A DNA stretch of 64,000 nt from G942493275 sp942493275 (GCA_942493275.1 OW818687.1:930001-994000); one strand, 5' to 3'; positions 50,482 through 59,136 are shown, numbered from the stretch's first letter. The notes: generated by a model not told the origin, from the letters alone. Numbers and translations are program-made.

Positions 50482-50783
50482 CCGACCAGACGACAGGACC
50501 GGCCGCACCGCGATGGCGCGTCCGGTCCTGATCGACGACCGACCGGTGGGGCGACCTGTCGGCGCCACGGCTCTCTGCATTTTCCGGCGCCCGCAGCCGT
50601 GGTGAATCCGGCGCCAGGAACCCCCTCCGAGCTGGCATGTCGCCGGGTTCCTATGTGGTTCTTCGGCCGGCGCACGGCTCCCCATAAGCACTGATTAGTG
50701 GAGATTTGGCGACCACCGGTGACACGAGTCACACGGGTCCGTCGGCCGTCACACATGGGGGCGGGAGGTCACACTTTCGGCGC
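50482..50783. other. 302-bp convergent gap with a hairpin and phased GTCACAC repeats
   Basis: The segment lies between the convergent larC and mutY-like genes. CAGGACCGG (50494-50502) pairs with CCGGTCCTG (50522-50530), a likely terminator for larC. From 50728, GTCACAC occurs three times at exactly 20-bp steps (50728, 50748, 50768). The first belongs to GGTGA-N6-TCACA (50718-50733), a near-CRP/FNR site. No open frame of convincing quality is present. Confidence 0.6.
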
Positions 50784-51641
50784 TTAGGCGATGCGGAATC
50801 CGGCGCCCTCGGCGACGATGAATCCGTCCCTCACCAGCTCTCCCAGAACGGTGTCGCACTCGTCGGGCGAGGTGTCGATCCCGTCGTCGGCGAGGTCTTC
50901 GGCGTAGCGTGCCGCACCGTATCCGGGATCGGCCATCACCGCCCTCAGCAGGGCGGCGCGCTTCTGGCGCCGCGACCCCTCGAACGGCGACTGGCGGGTG
51001 TGGTGCGCCGAGCGCCGCGACGGGTTGGGGACGCTGCGCTTCAGGTGCGCGCCGTAGTCGAGCAGCGCGTAGTACCAGGTCCGCGCCGACTGCCCACGCC
51101 GCTCGACCTCCGCCATCGCCTCGCGCACGAGCGGTTCGATCTCACGATCGCGCACCTCGTCGGAGTCGGCGAACAGCTCGTGCAGGAACACCGCGCGCAC
51201 GTTGGTCTCGAGGTAAGTGGACGGCGCATCGAACGCGAAGGCGAGCACGCCGGCGGCGGTCGCCGGACCGACCCCCGGGAGCGCGCGCAGGGCCGACTCC
51301 TCGGCGGGGAGGGCGCAGCCCTGGGTCGCGCAGACGTCCTCGGCGAGGCGCTTGAGAGCAATGGCGCGACGGTTGTAGCCGAGGCCCTGCCAGGTTTCGA
51401 GAACGGCCTCCAGCGGCGCGGCGTCGAGGGCCTCAAGCGTTGGAAACCGCTCGAGCCATCGCTCGTAGTAAGGTACTACGCGCGTGACTTGAGTCTGTTG
51501 CAGCATCACCTCGGACAGCAGGACCTCGTACGGGTCGCGCGTGTGCCGCCACGGGAAGTCGCGGTACAGCTCAGATCCGCGCGCGAGGACGTGGTCGACG
51601 AAGGCCGCGATCGCGGCGGTGCTAGGAGGCGTCGTCGCCAT
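50784..51641 (-). CDS. MutY-like A/G-specific adenine glycosylase, clusterless type
   Basis: This 285-residue HhH-GPD glycosylase has LLSEVMLQQTQVTRVVPYYE, which carries the MutY catalytic Glu (E44), and ALPGVGPATAAGVLAFAF, the helix-hairpin-helix. At the position of the catalytic Asp it reads YLETNVRAVF, so Glu (E145) replaces Asp. The four-cysteine Fe-S motif that normally follows is missing; instead there is KRSVPNPSRRSAHHTRQSPF, a pattern I associate with clusterless MutY-like proteins. There is no C-terminal Nudix-like domain. It should remove A opposite 8-oxoG, but the altered residues leave specificity open. ATG 51641 lies 20 bases inside the end of the exporter gene. Confidence 0.85.
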   Translation of the reverse strand: MATTPPSTAAIAAFVDHVLARGSELYRDFPWRHTRDPYEVLLSEVMLQQTQVTRVVPYYERWLERFPTLEALDAAPLEAVLETWQGLGYNRRAIALKRLAEDVCATQGCALPAEESALRALPGVGPATAAGVLAFAFDAPSTYLETNVRAVFLHELFADSDEVRDREIEPLVREAMAEVERRGQSARTWYYALLDYGAHLKRSVPNPSRRSAHHTRQSPFEGSRRQKRAALLRAVMADPGYGAARYAEDLADDGIDTSPDECDTVLGELVRDGFIVAEGAGFRIA

Positions 51642-53310
51642 CTCGGGTCTCGATGAGTACGGGCTCTGACTCCGCGGTGCCCATGCCCTCGTCAGCAAGA
51701 AGCTCCATGCCGACCTGCTCGGCGGCCGAACGATCAGGCGCGTCCGCGAGCTCGATCTCGGGCATGAACAGCATCGCGACGAACGCCGCGGCCATCGCGA
51801 TGAACGCGATGAAGAACGTATCGGCGATCGCATCTCCGACTGCGAGGTGCAGGTCATCGGCGAACAGCGTCAGCGCCTGGGTGGCCTCCGGCGGCAGACC
51901 TGCCGCGAACACGTCGAGCGCACCCGCGTTCAGGAGCTTCTCGGGAGCCTTGAGCGCCTCGTCGATCCTGTCTCCGAGCGGGGCGAGCTGCGCCGCCTGC
52001 TCGGCGACGAGCTCGGTCAGGCCGGTACGCAGGTTCGCGTTCATCACTCCGCCGAGGACCGCCACACCCAGCGTGCCGCCAATCGAACGGAAGAACTGCA
52101 GACCGGCGGTGACCGCACCCACCCGGGTCGGGAAGGCACTTTGAACCGCGACGTTGAACAGCGGCATGCCCACACCCATGCCCCCGCCGATGAAGGCGAG
52201 CTGGGTGTAGATCTGCCACTCGGGAGTCGTCGGGGTCAGGCGCGAAAGGAAGAACATGCCGATGGCAGACGCGGCGAAACCGACGATGCCGATGGTCTTG
52301 TAGCGCCCGGACCGGCTGATGAGCTGGCCGGAGACGATCGACGCGGCGACCATGCCCAGCACGAGCGGCATCATGAACACGCCCGACTCGGTGGCCGACC
52401 GACCCATGACGATCTGCACGTACAGCGGCACGTACATGATCGAGCCGAACATCCCGATGCTCGACAGGAACGCGGCGGTGACCGACACGGAGAAGATGCG
52501 CGCCTTGAACAGGTCGAAGTCGATGATGGGCTCGGGGTGCCTGCGCTCCGCGATGAAGAAGAGCACGAGGCCCACGAGCGACGACGAGAGCAGCGCGAGC
52601 ATCAGCGGCGAGGTCCAGCCCGTGGCCGTGGCGGCGCCCTCGCTCGCCCCGCCAAGGTTCAGCGCGATGAGCAGCGGCACGATACCGAGAACGAGCGCTC
52701 CGACGCCGAGCCAGTCGATGTCGTGCTTCTGTCCCCGCTCGGGAGTCGGCAGCTGAGTGATCAGCACGGAGAGCGCGGCGATGCCCAGCGGAAGGTTGAT
52801 GAAGAAGATCCAGCGCCACGAGAGCTGGTCGGTGAGGAATCCGCCGAGTAGCGGTCCGATGACCGAGGCCAGGCCCCACATCGCACCGATGAGGCCCTGG
52901 TAGCGACCGCGTTCCCGGGCTACGAAGAGGTCGGCGATGAGCGCCATGCCCGTCGCCATCATGATGCCGCCACCGATGCCCTGAACGCCGCGAGCGATGA
53001 TCAGCGCGTACATGTTGGGCGCGAAACCGCAGGCGACCGAGGCGCCCACGAAGATGGTGATACCGCCGACGTAGATCCACTTGCGGCCATAAAGGTCCGA
53101 GAGCTTGCCCGCGATGGGTACCGCAATCGTGCTCGTGAGCGAATACACGGTGAACACCCACGCGAGCAGCTGCAGTCCGCCGAGCTCGCTGACGATGCGC
53201 GGCATCGCGGTTCCGACGATGGTCTGGTCGATGGCAGCGAGCAGCACGCCGAGCATGACGCCGCCGAGAATTCGCATCTTGCCGCTCTTGGGCAGATCTA
53301 CGAGGTGCAC
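51622..53310 (-). CDS. DHA2-family MFS drug exporter (EmrB/QacA type)
   Basis: This 562-residue transporter has about 14 spans. Motif C-like and family signatures include LLAAIDQTIVGTAMPRIVSE, GKLSDLYGRKWIYV (motif A), ARGVQGIGGGIMMATGMALI and GLASVIGPLLGGFLTDQLSW. It is a proton-driven multidrug exporter. Start GTG 53310 follows AAGGAG. It lies 35 bp downstream of a MarR regulator on the same strand, with a clear operator in front, so it is probably induced by the MarR ligand. A hydrophilic C-terminal tail of about 45 residues contains the region overlapping mutY. Confidence 0.93.
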   Translation of the reverse strand: MHLVDLPKSGKMRILGGVMLGVLLAAIDQTIVGTAMPRIVSELGGLQLLAWVFTVYSLTSTIAVPIAGKLSDLYGRKWIYVGGITIFVGASVACGFAPNMYALIIARGVQGIGGGIMMATGMALIADLFVARERGRYQGLIGAMWGLASVIGPLLGGFLTDQLSWRWIFFINLPLGIAALSVLITQLPTPERGQKHDIDWLGVGALVLGIVPLLIALNLGGASEGAATATGWTSPLMLALLSSSLVGLVLFFIAERRHPEPIIDFDLFKARIFSVSVTAAFLSSIGMFGSIMYVPLYVQIVMGRSATESGVFMMPLVLGMVAASIVSGQLISRSGRYKTIGIVGFAASAIGMFFLSRLTPTTPEWQIYTQLAFIGGGMGVGMPLFNVAVQSAFPTRVGAVTAGLQFFRSIGGTLGVAVLGGVMNANLRTGLTELVAEQAAQLAPLGDRIDEALKAPEKLLNAGALDVFAAGLPPEATQALTLFADDLHLAVGDAIADTFFIAFIAMAAAFVAMLFMPEIELADAPDRSAAEQVGMELLADEGMGTAESEPVLIETRDGDDAS

Positions 53311-53345
53311 ACGTACTCCTTCAGGTGGTCTTGGAACGAGATGAG

Positions 53346-53804
53346 TCAGCAGCCGGGCGTGACTTCACGGCCGTGAGTGATACGTGAGACGAGGCGCGCG
53401 AACTCCCGGCGTTCGTCAGCCGAAAGCGGGGCCAGCACGCTGTCGATGCGCTTGAGCATGTCAGCGTGCGACGCGAGCTTCTCGGCACGCCCCTCTTCGG
53501 TCAGGGCGACCTCGACGACGCGCCTGTCCTCCTCGGAGCGAATCCGCTCCACGAGTCCCCGCTCGACCAGTCGATCGACGACCCCGGTCAGCGAAGTCTG
53601 CGATACCTGCGCGCACTCGGCGAGGTCACTCATGCGCCGCGGCCCGTCCATCAGCGATCCGAGAACCCAGAACTGCTGGCGCTGGAGCCCCTCGAGTCTG
53701 CCGGACTGGTGCATCCCGGTGACGAGCGCGTGCCACATGGTCCTGAGTTCGACCGCCAGCTCAGAGAGTTCCGCTTCCGAGAAGACGTCGTTCGATTCCC
53801 TCAC
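53346..53804 (-). CDS. MarR-family transcriptional regulator
   Basis: This 152-residue winged-helix repressor has QRQQFWVLGSLMDGPRRMSD, then LAECAQVSQTSLTGVVDRLV (recognition region), then the wing RIRSEEDRRVVEVALTEEG with the conserved DxR. Start GTG 53804 has GGGTGA upstream. It is autoregulation-ready: a 25-bp dyad lies 16 bases upstream of the start codon. It controls the DHA2 exporter gene that follows in the same operon. Confidence 0.93.
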   Translation of the reverse strand: MRESNDVFSEAELSELAVELRTMWHALVTGMHQSGRLEGLQRQQFWVLGSLMDGPRRMSDLAECAQVSQTSLTGVVDRLVERGLVERIRSEEDRRVVEVALTEEGRAEKLASHADMLKRIDSVLAPLSADERREFARLVSRITHGREVTPGC

Positions 53805-53819
53805 GATATTTCACCCGTA

Positions 53820-53844
53820 ATATAATCCATGTGGTGGACTATAT
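53820..53844. promoter_or_regulatory. MarR-type operator dyad
   Basis: ATATAATCCA (53820-53829) faces TGGACTATAT (53835-53844) across five bases: nine of ten positions are symmetric. The size and AT-rich ends fit a MarR dimer site. It overlaps TATAAT/TATAGT-like hexamers, so binding would block transcription of the regulator and exporter. Confidence 0.75.
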
Positions 53845-53890
53845 AGCGGAAGAAGGGTCCGGTCAATGACGAAGTGAGCGCTGGGACGCG

Positions 53891-54106
53891 CTACATATGC
53901 CGGATGTGGTACCGGCAGTGTTTGTTCTCAGGGCAGTCGATCGGCACCTCGGCGCGCGGATACGTCCAGACTCTGCCTTCGACGAAGCAGGAGCAATTGA
54001 TGCGTCGCTCTTCGTCTTTTATGCGCCGGTCCCAGATGTCCTCTTCGACCGGCGTCTCACGCCACCAGGTGCACTTGCCCTTCACGGGTGTATAGGCGTC
54101 GCCCAC
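53891..54106 (-). CDS. Small Cys-rich hypothetical protein, 71 residues
   Basis: The product has five Cys: one in GKCTWWRETP, two in INCSCFVEG, and two in IDCPENKHCRYH. The Trp and Cys pattern, with CxC and CX5C plus His, suggests a small metal-binding protein. Start GTG 54106 is tentative, with AAGGTG eleven bases upstream. It is isolated between the MarR operator region and the next plus-strand gene. I do not recognise the family; the unusual composition supports a real gene. Confidence 0.55.
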   Translation of the reverse strand: MGDAYTPVKGKCTWWRETPVEEDIWDRRIKDEERRINCSCFVEGRVWTYPRAEVPIDCPENKHCRYHIRHM

Positions 54107-54294
54107 GGACTCATCACACCTTTCGGGTGCCCTGGGACAGCTCGAACATTAAATATTCTAGCGTTCGCGGGGTGTTGCCGATACAGTTATCAGGAGGGAG
54201 ACGGCTGCGCGGTCTTGTGGGCGACTGCGAAACCGCTATCATCTGCCTTCAGGAGCCTTAATGATGGCTCTTTGTCGTCGCTCGGGGGATGCGC

Positions 54295-54498
54295 ATGGGC
54301 AAGCTATACGATCACTGCCAGCAGATTCAGAAGCACATCGAATCCAGCGGACTCGATGTCTTCAAAGCACGCGGCGAGATTGCGCTGCGTTGCGGCTTCC
54401 TGATCTCACTGGTCGGACCGGAAGAGCCGGACGACCTGCAGAAGATCCGCGCTCTCGAAGACGCCGCTCGGGAGGTCTTCGGTATCACACTGATCTAG
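54295..54498 (+). CDS. Small hypothetical protein, 67 residues
   Basis: This helical soluble protein (KLYDHCQQIQKHIESSGLDV, then FKARGEIALRCGFLISLVG) has two Cys. ATG 54295 is chosen because GGGGGA lies five bases upstream; ATG 54289 falls inside that site. It lies 46 bp before the multihaem cytochrome, separated by a hairpin, so cotranscription is possible. No family recognised. Confidence 0.6.
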   Translation: MGKLYDHCQQIQKHIESSGLDVFKARGEIALRCGFLISLVGPEEPDDLQKIRALEDAAREVFGITLI

Positions 54499-54520
54499 CC
54501 CCGGCGTTGTGCCGCGGGCT
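54497..54520 (+). terminator. Weak hairpin before the cytochrome gene
   Basis: AGCCCCGGC pairs imperfectly with GCCGCGGGCT around GTTGT, overlapping the stop of the small gene. It may terminate or attenuate transcription into the cytochrome gene. Confidence 0.4.
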
Positions 54521-54544
54521 TAGACGCGCGTAAGGGAGCACGAT

Positions 54545-57500
54545 ATGGCGAGCCCGATCGGCCCGTCGGACCAGGGAACCGGATTCCCTATCTATGGCGA
54601 TGCAGCCAAGCGCGAGGCCGAGGCCAAGGCGCTGCGGACCCGCAATACCAAGATCGGCGTGTTCGCCTTCGCGGCGGTCGCCGTCCTTGCGTTCTCGGCG
54701 ATGTGGAATCCGCCCACCGGCACCGTTCACTCCTTCACCGAAGCGAGCGATTACAACCTTGAGAAGGACTCCGGATGCACCAACTCCGGTGACGGCTGCC
54801 ACGGCGAAGAGACCGCCTACACCGACTTCAACGACTATCACCCCGAGATCGACTGCGGTTCGTGCCACGAGTACGAGGGCGTCGGCTGCATCCCATGCCA
54901 CTCCCCCGCCGATCACGAATGCGCCGTGTGCCACGACGGCAGCATGAAGAACGCGCCGGACCGCGTGAAGCTCGCCGATCCGTACCCTCGCGGCCACTAC
55001 AGCGAGACCACCCACACGGCCCTGGGAACCGACTTCGGTCAGGAGATCCGCACCGTCAGAACGGGCGAGGCGAAGGCCGCCTGCCGTGACTGCCACTCGC
55101 GCGACCTCAAGCGCGCTCACTCGGAGGTCCCTGTCGTTCGCGGCAGTGACTACGGCGACACCGTCGGCTGCGGCGAGTGTCACAACGACTCGGAGTCCAA
55201 GGGCCTTCAGCAGGTCGAAGCGGACTGGATCGACGACGAGTGCGAGGACTGCCACAGCAAGGACACCTCGGCGCCGATGCACGGAGACAAGATCGCGGGC
55301 AAGGTCGACGCGAAGAGCGACGAGGGCTGCACGGGCTCCGGCGAGGGCTGCCACGAGAGCAGCGACCTGCACGCCGTCCACCCGAACGCCCCCAAGGATT
55401 GCTCCGGCAAGGCCGCTGACGGCGAGCGCGCGTGCCACGACTTCGAGCGCGAGTCCGCCAAGCCCAAGGGCTCGAGCTGCGGCGGCGCCGAAGCCGACTG
55501 CCACCGCACGTACCTGCAGGGCGGAGACGGCCATAAGGCGACAGACGCGCACTCGCCCACCGACCTGACTCAGGCCTCGGACACCTCCTACTACGACATC
55601 GCGTGCGGTTCGTGCCACGCGATACAGGCCGACGGCGAAAGCCTCATCACCGAGCACGCAATGGGTACGGCGGACCGCTCGACCGACGCCGATGCGTGCG
55701 TGAACTGCCACAACGACTCCTCCTCGACGGCCGCGATCACCGGCGACTGGGAAGAGCGCGACACGGTCGACGCCTGCAGCGCCTGCCACGGCCAGGATGG
55801 TCTCGCCGGCGCCCACGAGGGCGACTTCGAGTCGATGCACGCGACCTCAAGCTCGGGCTGCGGCCAGAGCGGTGCCGGCTGCCACCCGGCTTCGAGCCTC
55901 TCGGACGTGGGCTCGCCGACGACGACCGCGGGGCTGCATCGCGACTGCCTCCGCTGCCACGACCGCACCGCCTCCGACGGCAACATCGCCTTCCGCGAGG
56001 GTGCGGTCACGTGCGGCGAGGGCCGTGCGTGCCATGGCGCATCCGGTGACTACGATCCCGCCACCTCCGTCCACGACGGCATCGGTGGTCTCGCGAGCGG
56101 CACCGAGTCGATTCACCACGGCGCAGGGGCGGCGCAGGATAGCGCGCGTTACGCCGACAGCGTCAGCGGCCTCAGCCCGACCTGCGGCACCTGCCACCAG
56201 ACGATTCTGGGCACGGAGCACGCACGCCCGAACTCCTCGATCGCGAGCGGTGCGGGCAGCTTGTGCAAGAGGTGCCACAACGCGGACGCCGCCACCGCCA
56301 CTGTCGTCAAGACCGACTGGGCCGCCAGCGGCTCGACCCGCGCGTGCGCCGAGTGCCACACGACCGGCGTCCACGCGGCGATCGGGACCGCACACAAGGC
56401 GACCTCGCTGGGCGCCGACGACGCCCCCAAAGCCGACCAGTGCGCGAGGAGCGGCTGCCACGCCACGACCGACGTTCGCCGCCTCCACCGCTTCGTCGGC
56501 TGCACGCCGTCGGGCTGCCACACCGACACCGGTGACATCGGCGGCCGCAAGATCATGACCTGCGGCGGCAGCGACCCGAGCACCAGCTGCCACGTCGGCC
56601 TCGCGAAGAACGGACACGGCACGCCGCACGTGGCGAGCCTCACGGGCACCGTCAACGGCGTGAAGTACACCGAGGGCGCCAACACAGGCTGCTTTGGGTG
56701 CCACGCCAACGACCTCACCAAAGAGCACAGCGCCGCCCTTCGCGACACCAGCATGGAGGGTGGCGGAGCCGGCGAGGTGTGCACTATCTGCCACTACAAC
56801 GAGGACGACCCGAACTCGGGCACGAACTCGAAGCTCGCCGCGGTCAAGAACGCGATCGCCAACCGGGACCTGCGCTGCATAGCCTGTCACGCCAGCGGCA
56901 CCAAGACAGACGGCCCCAGCGCAGTGGCCTCGCCGCACAAGGACATCTCGACCGACACCACGCTGACGCTGGCCGCAGGCAAGGTCTGGTCGGATCCGCT
57001 GACCGAGTGGAAGGCCGCGTTCGACGCCACCACCGGCGGCGGGCACAACGCCCTCTCGGCCGATGCGGTCGGGGCGTCGAAGTCGAAGAAGTTCCCGGTG
57101 TCGGAGTTCACCATCGACGGCGTCGACTACACGTGGGCGCAGATGCCGAACGAGGGCATCACGCAGTGGCTGCTTCGCTCGGTGTATCCCACCGAGACCG
57201 CCGACACGCCCGAGAAGATCCGCGAGCTGCGCGTTTCGTGCGACGACTGCCACTACTTCCCGGACGGCATCACCGGTCCTCAGGGCGGCGCAGTCACCGT
57301 GAAGATCGATCCGGAGTACAGCCAGACCGAGTGGGCGAACCCGCTGGCACTCAACCAGTGGCGGGCCACCGGAACCGAGCGAGTCATCTGCTTCAAGTGC
57401 CACTCGATTCCGGCCGACTCTCAGGAGACCACGGTCACCACCCGTCCCGGCGGCTGGGATCGCCACCGCTCACACGTCTCCCACGGCACATCGGGCGCCG

Positions 57501-57784
57501 GCGATGCCTGCACGCAGTGCCACCTGCGAATCCCGCATGCATGGAAGCGCCCCAGGCTGCTCGTCCGCACCGTTGAGACCACGCTCGGCCCAGCAGCCGA
57601 GGTCGACAAGTTCCCGTACGTCCGAGACGGGCACCAGGGCCTCTACGGCATCAAGTTGAAGAGCTACGACGGCGTCGGCACCCTCACCCGCGACAACTGC
57701 GCGGTGGGCACGTGCTACGGAAGCCCGTCGGCAACGAGCCATCCGAGGCCGTCGATGATTCCCACGGCCACCTACTGGCCGTAA
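54545..57784 (+). CDS. Very large multihaem c-type cytochrome
   Basis: This 1079-residue protein has one N-terminal membrane helix (about 36-55, VFAFAAVAVLAFSAMW) and no cleavage site I trust, so it is probably membrane-anchored with everything else outside. By eye it has 19 CXXCH motifs (from CGSCH near residue 104 to CTQCH near residue 990). There are also nine extended CXnCH motifs: n=4 twice, 5, 6 four times, 8 and 10. If all bind haem there would be up to 28. A further CX4CY near the C-terminus has lost the His. The segments are Asp/Gly/Ser/Thr-rich with few hydrophobics, typical of surface wire-like cytochromes. A role in extracellular electron transfer is inferred. Confidence 0.92.
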   Translation: MASPIGPSDQGTGFPIYGDAAKREAEAKALRTRNTKIGVFAFAAVAVLAFSAMWNPPTGTVHSFTEASDYNLEKDSGCTNSGDGCHGEETAYTDFNDYHPEIDCGSCHEYEGVGCIPCHSPADHECAVCHDGSMKNAPDRVKLADPYPRGHYSETTHTALGTDFGQEIRTVRTGEAKAACRDCHSRDLKRAHSEVPVVRGSDYGDTVGCGECHNDSESKGLQQVEADWIDDECEDCHSKDTSAPMHGDKIAGKVDAKSDEGCTGSGEGCHESSDLHAVHPNAPKDCSGKAADGERACHDFERESAKPKGSSCGGAEADCHRTYLQGGDGHKATDAHSPTDLTQASDTSYYDIACGSCHAIQADGESLITEHAMGTADRSTDADACVNCHNDSSSTAAITGDWEERDTVDACSACHGQDGLAGAHEGDFESMHATSSSGCGQSGAGCHPASSLSDVGSPTTTAGLHRDCLRCHDRTASDGNIAFREGAVTCGEGRACHGASGDYDPATSVHDGIGGLASGTESIHHGAGAAQDSARYADSVSGLSPTCGTCHQTILGTEHARPNSSIASGAGSLCKRCHNADAATATVVKTDWAASGSTRACAECHTTGVHAAIGTAHKATSLGADDAPKADQCARSGCHATTDVRRLHRFVGCTPSGCHTDTGDIGGRKIMTCGGSDPSTSCHVGLAKNGHGTPHVASLTGTVNGVKYTEGANTGCFGCHANDLTKEHSAALRDTSMEGGGAGEVCTICHYNEDDPNSGTNSKLAAVKNAIANRDLRCIACHASGTKTDGPSAVASPHKDISTDTTLTLAAGKVWSDPLTEWKAAFDATTGGGHNALSADAVGASKSKKFPVSEFTIDGVDYTWAQMPNEGITQWLLRSVYPTETADTPEKIRELRVSCDDCHYFPDGITGPQGGAVTVKIDPEYSQTEWANPLALNQWRATGTERVICFKCHSIPADSQETTVTTRPGGWDRHRSHVSHGTSGAGDACTQCHLRIPHAWKRPRLLVRTVETTLGPAAEVDKFPYVRDGHQGLYGIKLKSYDGVGTLTRDNCAVGTCYGSPSATSHPRPSMIPTATYWP

Positions 57785-57894
57785 GAGAGGTACCACTGCC
57801 CCGGCCACGCGCCGGTGGCTGAATTTGACCGAGGGATGCACGTACACATGAAGGTAGGAGCCGGCTGGGATGCCGGAGCCAGGGAGGGGAGCTG

Positions 57895-59136
57895 ATGAAG
57901 AACGTCAAGATCCGCACCAAGATCCTGACGGGGATCGTGCTGGTCAACCTGATCGGCATGCTTGTGGTCGCGATCTACCTGCACCAGTCGTACTCGGGAC
58001 AGCTCGAGTTGGATGCGCAGAAGAGCGTCACCGAATCCGTCGCTGCATGGGACAACCTGCAGAAGCTCGAGACCGGCAAGCTGACCGCGGCTCTCATCAG
58101 CCTCGAGGCTAACGAGGAGTGGCAGCAGCAGTTCGCGTCCAAGAACCGCGGCGCGCTCACCGCCTCGACCGAGGACACGTTCGCGAGCCTCAAGGAGTCC
58201 GCTGACGTCACTCACTGGTACTTCGAGACCAGTGAGGGCACCGTGTTCCTGCGCGTGCACAACCCCGAGCAGTTCGACGACGAGATCACTCGCGCCACCT
58301 TCGAGAAGGCGCAGTCCTCCGGTGAGATCGCCGCCGGCCTCGATCTGGGCAAGACCGCCGTCGCCCTGCGCGTCGTCGGCCCCTACCAGAGCACCTCCGG
58401 AAGCGAACTCGGCTTCATGGAGACCGGCCAGGAGGTCGACAAGTTCGTCGAGCTCCTCAAGGAGCAGACCGGCGCCGACTACGCGCTGATGCTCGACAAG
58501 TCGACGATGGATGCAGACGCCTACGCGGACTACCGCGACAGCAAGGACCTCCCCAACAACTGGGACGAGCTCGAGAGCTACGTGACGGTCGCCACCACCA
58601 ACGAAGCAATCACCGAGGAGTTCACGATCACCTCCACCGCGGACTCGATTCCGGAGTCCGGCCGCGTGGTCGGCATTGAGAACGGCGCCTGCTCCGAGGC
58701 TTGCCACAGCGGCCTTGAGGTCGAGGACGAGTTCTGGACCGTCGCGTGGAACGACGACGAGGGCATGACCGAGGCGCACACCGTCTTCCCGATCGTGGAC
58801 GTGAACGGTCAGGCTATCGGCATCGTCTACGAGCTCCAGGACATCAGCCGCGCGGCCGACGCCGCCAAGGCACAGCTGATGAACACCCTGCTCGTCATCG
58901 TCATCGGTCTGGTCCTGGCCACCGCGCTCATCGCGGTCATGATGCAGACCCTGGTCTTCGGACGCCTGACCTCCATGGTCAAGAGCATGGAAGACATCTC
59001 GGTGCGCGTCGCGGGCGGCGACTTCAACGCCCACTACGAGCCCTCCGGCAGCAACGATGAGATCGGCCAGTTCGAGCAGTTCTTCGGCAAGTTCATGAAC
59101 CTGATCTCGAACACGCTGAAGTCGCTGGTCAAGTAG
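57895..59136 (+). CDS. Cache-HAMP membrane sensor with CX3CH motif and no output domain
   Basis: This 413-residue protein has TM1 (8-28), a large extracytoplasmic region (30-328), TM2 (330-352) and a HAMP-like segment (353-405), after which the protein simply ends. The outer region has WYFETSEGTVFLRVHNPEQF and GFMETGQEVDKFVELL, like the double-Cache sensors of many kinases and chemoreceptors. It also has GACSEACHSG (C266, C270, H271), a CX3CH that could hold a covalently bound haem. With no kinase, MCP or GGDEF domain it must signal through a partner, or bind haem or a ligand for the adjacent cytochrome. It lies 110 bp downstream on the same strand; ATG 57895 follows GGGAGGGGAGC. Confidence 0.82.
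   Translation: MKNVKIRTKILTGIVLVNLIGMLVVAIYLHQSYSGQLELDAQKSVTESVAAWDNLQKLETGKLTAALISLEANEEWQQQFASKNRGALTASTEDTFASLKESADVTHWYFETSEGTVFLRVHNPEQFDDEITRATFEKAQSSGEIAAGLDLGKTAVALRVVGPYQSTSGSELGFMETGQEVDKFVELLKEQTGADYALMLDKSTMDADAYADYRDSKDLPNNWDELESYVTVATTNEAITEEFTITSTADSIPESGRVVGIENGACSEACHSGLEVEDEFWTVAWNDDEGMTEAHTVFPIVDVNGQAIGIVYELQDISRAADAAKAQLMNTLLVIVIGLVLATALIAVMMQTLVFGRLTSMVKSMEDISVRVAGGDFNAHYEPSGSNDEIGQFEQFFGKFMNLISNTLKSLVK

Noticed and set aside
55847..57466. Long minus-strand frame opposite the multihaem cytochrome
   Set aside because: Ala/Val/Arg-rich composition with no motif; the CXXCH array on the plus strand is decisive.
57785..57894. Possible GEMM/cGAMP riboswitch between cytochrome and sensor genes
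   Set aside because: Short CCGGC/GCCGG stems exist, but the conserved GEMM core is absent.
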